Assembly (NCBI GenBank): GCA_025929585.1
Contig: JAICPY010000003.1
Span: 1-64,000 of the forward strand
Length of the DNA stretch: 64,000 bases
Source: Steroidobacter sp.
GTDB taxonomy: Bacteria; Pseudomonadota; Gammaproteobacteria; Steroidobacterales; Steroidobacteraceae
Reading direction: 5' to 3'
The position numbers were made by a program, and so were the translations under genes. Numbering within the stretch: the stretch's first letter is position 1; every line of letters starts with the position of its first letter. The notes beneath the pieces were generated by a model that was given only the letters and a program-made list of their open reading frames with translations, made no database searches and was not told the origin of the DNA. Positions 58,783-64,000 of the stretch are shown here, piece after piece.

Positions 58783-60507
58783 TTAGAACCTCGATGAGGC
58801 GAGCTGAATGTCAGCTTGCGCCCAAGCCTTTTCGAAGTCCGCTTCGATCGCCTTGGCGCCTTCGATATTTCCCTGAGCACGCATTGCTTGCGCGAGTCCG
58901 AACAAGGCCCAACCGTTCTTCGGATGTTCCTTGAGGTCTTGCCAATAAACCGTTTCAGCTTCCGCTGCACGACCGGCCTCGAGTAGCACGGCGCCGAGAG
59001 AGTGACGCGCGGGATAGTGCCAATCATCGGGCTCTGTGTAGGCGAGAGCATCTTGCATGCGCACCGCGGTGTCCAAGTGTGCGATAGCGGTCGGATAATC
59101 GCCTTGCTCGGCTGCGAGCTCTCCCGCGAGCGATTCGGCTGCAATGCGCAACACTGCATCAGGCAAGTTCAATGACATCGAAGCGGGTGTTGCGATGAGC
59201 GCCGGATCCGCCGCAATCTTCTTTACCGCTGCGAGCTCTTTACGGGCTTCATCGAATCGATTCTTGCGAGTGAATGCCATGCCCCGAGCGTAGTGGCGCA
59301 CGCCACGCGTGAAGAGCGACTCGTACTTCAAGGCGGGGAGTTTGAGGATTTCGTCCCACTTGCCGAACCGCACCAGCGCGAAATCTTCGACCAGCAGAAA
59401 CGCTTGAAGAATAGGAACCTCTTTCACGGCCTCGGCGGGGATCGATGAAACCGTCTTGCGTGCCGAGGCAATCGCGAGGTCGCTCTGGCCTGCCATCGTC
59501 GCGCCAAACCACAGGAAATGAATGTTGTGCGGGTAGTAGCCGAGGGGATAGATGCCTTGCGCACGGCACTGAGAGATGTAGTCCTCATCCGCCACGATCG
59601 CCATTTGGTTGGCCTTGATCACATCCTGGTAGCGACCGACGCGCTGATAAATATGGCCGGGCATGTGGACCAAATGCCCGGCAGCGGGGGCGAGCGTCAG
59701 CAGGCGATCCGCCGCCCCTTCAGCTTTTTCGGGGTGGGGCGCTTCCCATAAATGAATCGATAGATGCAGTGCACCAGGATGCTCTGGATTGCGAGCAATG
59801 ACGGAGTCGAGCACTTTGCCAACCTCTTCGGTGCCCGGGAAGGGACGGCCATCGCGCATCCAGTAATTCCAAGGGCGTAGATCCATCATTGCTTCGGCGA
59901 ACAGCGTCGCTGCATCCAGATCATCGGAATAACGTTCGTGGAGCAACCGCATTGCGCCAGCATAAGCCTGATCGACCGCGGCGCGATCTTCCGCCTTCCC
60001 GGTGTAACGCACGCTCAACGCATCGATGTAAGCACGCTCTCTTTCGCTCACATGATTCTTCATTGCAAGCGCTTGTTCGATGAACTTACGCGCCTGCTCT
60101 TCGCTGGCCGGGTCCATCGGGGCGTTGATGTTCGGACCCAGCACCAATGCCTGACCCCAATAAGCCATCGCACAATGCGGATCGAGCCGCGCCGCTTCCG
60201 CGAACGCGCGGCCGGCTTCCGCATGATTGAAACCGTAAGTGAGGTTCAATCCTTGATTCATGAAGCGCTTGGCTTGCTCGGAACTGCAAGTGACCGGGAA
60301 GACATGTTTGCCGACGTTTTGAAGACGTGGCGCCAGTGCGCCTGAAGCTGAAGGTTTGCTGGCCTCCTCAGGCACATCGTAGTGTTTGTGAACGGGAGGG
60401 TTTGCTTGCGCAACTGCACAAACGCTCGAAAGCAGCGTTGCGACCCAAATAGAGTGTCGGAAGGAAGTGCGTCGTGTTGCGGCCTGAATGCCGATGTGCG
60501 TGCCCAT
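58783..60507 (-). CDS. Large secreted TPR protein
   Basis: The 574 residues include a signal peptide (ending AVAQA near 36) and tetratricopeptide-like helical repeats through the length (GFNHAEAGRAFAEAARLDP, HLVHMPGHIYQRVGRYQDVI, NGWALFGLAQAMRAQGNIEG). The histidine- and methionine-containing PGHIYQRVGRY segment occurs in a family of bacterial TPR proteins of unknown function. Exported and possibly part of a complex with the small TPR protein that follows after 2 nt. Confidence 0.8.
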   Translation of the reverse strand: MGTHIGIQAATRRTSFRHSIWVATLLSSVCAVAQANPPVHKHYDVPEEASKPSASGALAPRLQNVGKHVFPVTCSSEQAKRFMNQGLNLTYGFNHAEAGRAFAEAARLDPHCAMAYWGQALVLGPNINAPMDPASEEQARKFIEQALAMKNHVSERERAYIDALSVRYTGKAEDRAAVDQAYAGAMRLLHERYSDDLDAATLFAEAMMDLRPWNYWMRDGRPFPGTEEVGKVLDSVIARNPEHPGALHLSIHLWEAPHPEKAEGAADRLLTLAPAAGHLVHMPGHIYQRVGRYQDVIKANQMAIVADEDYISQCRAQGIYPLGYYPHNIHFLWFGATMAGQSDLAIASARKTVSSIPAEAVKEVPILQAFLLVEDFALVRFGKWDEILKLPALKYESLFTRGVRHYARGMAFTRKNRFDEARKELAAVKKIAADPALIATPASMSLNLPDAVLRIAAESLAGELAAEQGDYPTAIAHLDTAVRMQDALAYTEPDDWHYPARHSLGAVLLEAGRAAEAETVYWQDLKEHPKNGWALFGLAQAMRAQGNIEGAKAIEADFEKAWAQADIQLASSRF

Positions 60508-60715
60508 AATGGATCTCCGAGTTCTTGCGGTACTTCGAGGACCTCACTTATAGAAGGACGGTGTGAGCCTTTCGCATCTCTGGGCGTGAAGAAAGCGTGA
60601 AAAGGAGATGACGGTTGGAACTTGGTTGCAGCCTTGGACCAAAGGACGTCATGGACGCCATGAAAGGTAGGCAAGGTTTCGGTGCCTTGTTTCGGGTTGA
60701 CTTCATCCTCTCGCT

Positions 60716-61045
60716 TCAGTCCACAATGAACAATACCGCGCCCGTTCTCGTCTTGGATCGGTGCGCCATCACATCATCGCCGACCTGATAACTGATACCC
60801 GGCGTGAGCGTCACGCAGGTGCCGTCCTTGAGCTCGGTTTCGAGCTCACCTTCTAGGCACAACAGGATGTGTCCTTTGTCGCACCAATGATCGGCCTCGT
60901 ACCCCGGACTGTATTCGACCATCCGCACCCGAATATTTCCAAATGTGCGCGTGCGCCACGTCGCCGAGCCGGTGATGCCGGCGTGATGTGTAGGTTCGAT
61001 CTCGCTCCAGTTCGTAGTGCCGAAGGGTATGGCGGGGAGGTGCAT
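60716..61045 (-). CDS. DHCW-motif cupin-fold protein
   Basis: A 109-residue single-domain cupin with the DHCW motif (GYEADHWCDKGHILLCLEGEL) typical of the family of that name. The fold probably binds a metal or small ligand. ATG 61045 is selected (IPFGTTNWSEIEPTHHAGIT follows); the longer frame to 61141 reads repeat sequence. Cytosolic. The downstream region before the TPR gene shows nothing. Confidence 0.82.
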   Translation of the reverse strand: MHLPAIPFGTTNWSEIEPTHHAGITGSATWRTRTFGNIRVRMVEYSPGYEADHWCDKGHILLCLEGELETELKDGTCVTLTPGISYQVGDDVMAHRSKTRTGAVLFIVD

Positions 61046-61074
61046 GCATTGATCCGTTGAGGGGAGCAGCGAGG

Positions 61075-61203
61075 GTGACGAAGTGACGAGTGACGAGTGA
61101 CGGGGAAGAGAAGAAGGCGTGCGACGTGCGGCAATCGGCATAAATGCTAGGTTCCCTGCGACCGTTGCAGCGCATGTCCCCCGTCACTTGTCACCCGTCA
61201 CCC
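61075..61203. repeat. Heptamer dyad element, GTGACGA/GTCACCC class
   Basis: Left arm GTGACGAAGTGACGAGTGAC plus GAGTGACGG (61076-61104); right arm GTCACTTGTCACCCGTCACC (61183-61202). The spacer of about 80 nt has no evident function. It lies between the cupin and methyltransferase genes. Confidence 0.75.
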
Positions 61204-61241
61204 AAGAGGCGGGGGAAATCCCCCCGCCACGATGCAATCCG

Positions 61242-62135
61242 CTAGGCAGGCTTTCTAAACTTCAGCGTCATCCGATCCGTCTCGCCGATCGCTTCCATTT
61301 GCGCTTTCAGCTCGGGATTGTTTTGGCTGGTGGCCAACGTCGGTGGCAGGCGCCACACAACATCCTTCTCGGTGGGTTGATCCTTCGGATTCGCATTGAT
61401 CTCGCTCGCTTCGACCAACTCGAAGCCCGCTTTCTCGAACGCAGCAACAACCGCGGATTGTTTCACATACCCGCTATCGCCCTTCGCCCAGGCATCGGCG
61501 CTTTGCTCCGGAGCTCGATGTGCCACGACGCCGACGATGCCACCGGGTTTGAGCACTTTCTTCATATCCTCGAGCGCCTGGGTGAGATAACCCTTGTCCT
61601 CCAGCCGCATGAAGTGATGAATGGCTCGCACCACGAGTACGACATCCGCCGTTCCCGCGAGGTCGTCCGGAATGGATCCATAATGAACGGCAGTGACCGC
61701 AGCATCATCTTCGCCGCGTTTCGCTTCCAGCTTCGCGGCAAAGTCCGTGGTCCACTTCGCCTTCTCTTCGGGTTTCGGCGAATACTCGCCGAACTGCGTC
61801 CACATCTCAGGTGAGTAGTCCGCGGCGATCACTTTGCCTTGTGGGCCGAGATAATCGAGCAATATTCCCGAGTACCAGACATCACCCGGCAAGGTGTCGA
61901 CAACGGTCATTCCGGGCTGCACGCCAAAGAACTCCAGTGTTTCTTTCGGATGGCGGGCAGCGTAACGGGCTTTATCTGCTTCAGGCTGAGCCGCCAGGAC
62001 CGCATCCAGCTTCTCACTGGCGCTGGGTTGTGCGGTTTCGGTAGCGCTCGATTGAGCTTCCTCGGGCGCAGGTGCCTCTTTCGAACAGCCAAACAACGCG
62101 AGCGCGGCAGCGCCCACGAGTAGATGTCTTCTCAT
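61242..62135 (-). CDS. Exported methyltransferase-like lipoprotein (COG4798-type)
   Basis: The 297-residue protein has a lipoprotein signal (lipobox ALFGC, Cys17) and a Glu/Ala-rich linker (20-45). A class I methyltransferase fold follows, but motif I reads VVDTLPGDVWYSGILL, without the usual GxGxG. AADYSPEM, GTADVVLVVRAIHHFM and LKPGGIVGVVAHRA correspond to later motifs. The exported location is odd for an enzyme that needs SAM. It matches predicted methyltransferases of the COG4798 kind. Start ATG 62135. Confidence 0.75.
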   Translation of the reverse strand: MRRHLLVGAAALALFGCSKEAPAPEEAQSSATETAQPSASEKLDAVLAAQPEADKARYAARHPKETLEFFGVQPGMTVVDTLPGDVWYSGILLDYLGPQGKVIAADYSPEMWTQFGEYSPKPEEKAKWTTDFAAKLEAKRGEDDAAVTAVHYGSIPDDLAGTADVVLVVRAIHHFMRLEDKGYLTQALEDMKKVLKPGGIVGVVAHRAPEQSADAWAKGDSGYVKQSAVVAAFEKAGFELVEASEINANPKDQPTEKDVVWRLPPTLATSQNNPELKAQMEAIGETDRMTLKFRKPA

Positions 62136-62220
62136 ATATATCCCCTTCTCTAGTTGCGACGCCGGCGAGTGCCGGCCAATCCATCGTCGTATGTAGACCT
62201 AATAGCGGCTAGTATATGGA

Positions 62221-62288
62221 GTTGACGATTCAGGGTCAGAGCCGGCGCCCTCGCTGGCCGTCAACTTCCAACCGATGACTATCAACTG
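62221..62288. repeat. Heptamer dyad element, GTCAACC class (degenerate)
   Basis: Left arm GTTGACGATTCAGGGTCA (62221-62238), loop about 20 nt ending CGCTGGCC, right arm GTCAACTTCCAACCGATGAC plus TATCAAC (62260-62286). Same layout as the GTCAACC class elsewhere, but the units have drifted. Confidence 0.6.
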
Positions 62289-62438
62289 TTGCTCGACTAG
62301 GCGGCACTGTATAGACCGGCTCAATGTCGAATGCATTGCGAAAAGCGACGCTGTCCCGCAAGACGCGCGACTGTACCAAAAGGTACGCGACCGGATGCTC
62401 GCGTGTTGATGGAATCGCAAGCTGCGCGACAGCGATCT

Positions 62439-63755
62439 CTACTGCGGAAACACCTGTCTTGTTCCTTGCATCTTATGCACGACGCCACGTCGCATCACAA
62501 ACTCAACGCGCTCGAGCTCGGAAATATCCGCGATCGGACTTGCTGCTACCGCGATGATGTCCGCGTCTTTTCCTTTTTCGATCGTTGCGATGCGATCGGC
62601 CTTACCCAACAGCGTTGCCGCATCGATCGTCGCCGCTCGAATGGCGTCGGCGGAGCTCATACCCGCTTTGAGGAGATGATTGAACTCATCCGCGTTCTTG
62701 CCATGCTCGCGCACGCCCGCATCGGTACCGAACGCGACCTTGACACCATCGCGGATCGCCGCTGCCGCGTTCTTCGCATGCACAGCCGCCGCTTCCTCGA
62801 CTTTCGCCAAAACGACTGGCGATCGCGCTCCTGCCCGGGCTTGTGCGAGAACGGAATCGGGCACGCAAAGCGTTGGAACGAGCCACGCACCCGTGCGCTT
62901 GAATAGAAGATTCGTTTCCGCGTCCGTATAGATGCCGTGCTCGATGGAATCGACGCCGGCTTCGAGCGCTGCTTTGATGCCCTGCTTGCCGTGGGCGTGT
63001 GCTGCAACTTTGCGACCGAACATGTGAGCCGTTTCGACGATGGCTCGCATCTCATCCGCAAACATCTGCTGCGTGAGCCCGGTGGCAGCATCGCTGGTCA
63101 CTCCGCCGGTGGCGGCGAACTTGATGAGGTCCGCACCGAGCGCGATTTGTGTTCGCACCGCGCGCCGGCAATCATCGGCACCATCGCACACGTGTTCGGC
63201 AGCGTCCGCATTGCCGGCGCCATGTCCCGCAGTCACCGCAATCACTCGTCCCGATGTGTAGATCGTCGGTCCTTCGACCAGGCCCTTATTGATCGCATCG
63301 CGCAATGCCGTGACGCTGCGAATTTCCGATCCCACATCGCGAATGGTCGTGAATCCAGCTTCGAGTGTACGACGTGCATTAGCGAGACCGAGCAGCACGT
63401 AGTCGGCGCTGGTGCGTGAGCTGTGTTCCTCTGGCGAACGCATCTTGTCGCCGTCGTGAAGAATATGAACGTGCATGTCGATCAGTCCCGGCATGACGAA
63501 CTGTTTGCTCAGGTCGATGAACCGCACACCGCTTGGGGGATTGAGGAAACCTTCGTGGATCGAATCGATCTTGTCGCCGTGTATGACGATCGTCGCAGCT
63601 TTCCGCGGCTTCTCCCCAGCGTGCACCAGCAACGCACCGGCATGGATGTAAGAGATCTGTTCAGCGGGCGTTTGGCCCTGAGTTTGGGCCTGAGCAGTCA
63701 GGCTCAATGTGCAGATAACTGCCGCGGCCGCCAGCGCGACTGGTTTGAGGTTCAT
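62439..63755 (-). CDS. Secreted amidohydrolase (prolidase/imidazolonepropionase-like)
   Basis: The 438-residue protein has a signal peptide (cleavage after LTAQAQ near 24). The metal-dependent amidohydrolase features are present: GLIDMHVHILHDG (HxH), a Lys in DLIKFAATGGV, AHAHGKQGIKAALEAGVDSI with EHG, and FGTDAGVREHGKNADEF with the Asp. Family members cleave amide or ester bonds in peptides or heterocycles; the substrate is unknown. ATG 63755 with GGGAAAG upstream is preferred; the frame is open to 63812. It is the last gene before the window end; the remaining 245 bp show nothing certain. Confidence 0.85.
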   Translation of the reverse strand: MNLKPVALAAAAVICTLSLTAQAQTQGQTPAEQISYIHAGALLVHAGEKPRKAATIVIHGDKIDSIHEGFLNPPSGVRFIDLSKQFVMPGLIDMHVHILHDGDKMRSPEEHSSRTSADYVLLGLANARRTLEAGFTTIRDVGSEIRSVTALRDAINKGLVEGPTIYTSGRVIAVTAGHGAGNADAAEHVCDGADDCRRAVRTQIALGADLIKFAATGGVTSDAATGLTQQMFADEMRAIVETAHMFGRKVAAHAHGKQGIKAALEAGVDSIEHGIYTDAETNLLFKRTGAWLVPTLCVPDSVLAQARAGARSPVVLAKVEEAAAVHAKNAAAAIRDGVKVAFGTDAGVREHGKNADEFNHLLKAGMSSADAIRAATIDAATLLGKADRIATIEKGKDADIIAVAASPIADISELERVEFVMRRGVVHKMQGTRQVFPQ

Positions 63756-64000
63756 TGTTCTTTCCCGTGATTGGGCACGTGCCCTAGTTTGTGCCCCAGA
63801 GAATACGCGCAAAACGATGGGCGGATGATCTCGCCGGCATCGAGGGACCCTGGCTGCGCTTTGTGCGTTATGCCAGGGCGCCTGCCGCCTTCCATGTCAG
63901 CGCCGGGCCGCGATCTCACGCATTGCATTGTTTCTCGACGATGCTGCAATCCCACTGTCGGTGCGGTCGCCGGTCGCCGGAGGACAGTCCTACTTACTTT

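Noticed and set aside
63756..64000. A gene at the right edge
   Set aside because: No frame with a start signal or recognisable composition; only a 67-residue frame with atypical sequence.

Overview
This is chromosomal DNA from a proteobacterium, most likely a gammaproteobacterium of the Xanthomonadales/Steroidobacterales type (inference). The basis is moderate-to-high GC, Shine-Dalgarno starts, a gammaproteobacterial gene set (OxyR, YajQ, Lnt, ExoIII, SRAP, an E. coli-type LexA box) and many GC-rich intergenic hairpin repeats. I see no rRNA, tRNA, CRISPR array, insertion sequence or prophage. Most of the window is ordinary stress, envelope and nutrient genes in short operons on both strands.

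Layout. 1-2600: tail of a truncated gene, an ECF sigma/NrsF-like anti-sigma pair and a divergent c-type cytochrome. 2.9-6 kb: Gfo/Idh/MocA oxidoreductase, TauE/SafE exporter, ZIP metal transporter. 6.1-8.2 kb: a tight zinc-ribbon/Ku/Ku operon for end joining. 8.5-15 kb: MsrA, a large secreted esterase, a lipoprotein and an LCAT-like hydrolase. 15-20 kb: oxidative-stress block (oxyR with a coupled PCu(A)C lipoprotein, divergent ahpC-ahpD), then Nudix and NDH-2. 20-27 kb: YajQ, a second Gfo/Idh/MocA enzyme, a TlpA-like lipoprotein, an OmpA/DUF4398 lipoprotein pair and a HerA-like ATPase. 27.5-37.8 kb: a co-directional run of a sulfate-type ABC transporter (CysA with an extra C-terminal domain, binding protein, CysT, CysW), a histidine kinase, two OmpR-type regulators and an FAD protein. 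38-45.3 kb: small envelope and unknown proteins, including the TIGR02587/TIGR02588 pair and the DUF2157/DUF4401/GDYXXLXY trio. 45.3-52.2 kb: TIGR02466 oxygenase, an SOS-type cluster (two small cysteine-rich proteins and SRAP), a DUF418 protein, ExoIII and Lnt. 52.6-63.8 kb: a GH12-like secreted protein, a saccharopine-dehydrogenase-like/DCC/DUF4166 trio, cardiolipin synthase, TPR proteins, a cupin, an exported methyltransferase and an amidohydrolase.

The most striking structure is not a gene. At least twenty intergenic sites carry short tandem repeats with a 7-nt period, usually as two arms: an array on the left and its reverse complement on the right, separated by about 20-160 nt. The unit differs between sites (GTCAACC, GTCACCC/GTCACTC, GACTACG, AACCGCT, GATTCCC, ACCCCCT and others), yet within a site the two arms match. 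The arms therefore change together. Several sites touch start codons that lack a Shine-Dalgarno sequence, supply stop codons, or are translated into protein ends; one forms much of the N-terminus of the PCu(A)C lipoprotein. A separate class of GGGAGAGGGTTA-type REP hairpins is interspersed.

Other points of interest are a perfect LexA-type box over the promoter of two small zinc-finger-like genes beside SRAP, a Pho-box-like direct repeat before the sulfate transporter, a candidate small RNA with a strong terminator at about 37.96-38.03 kb, and a 22-bp perfect palindrome at the end of ahpD.
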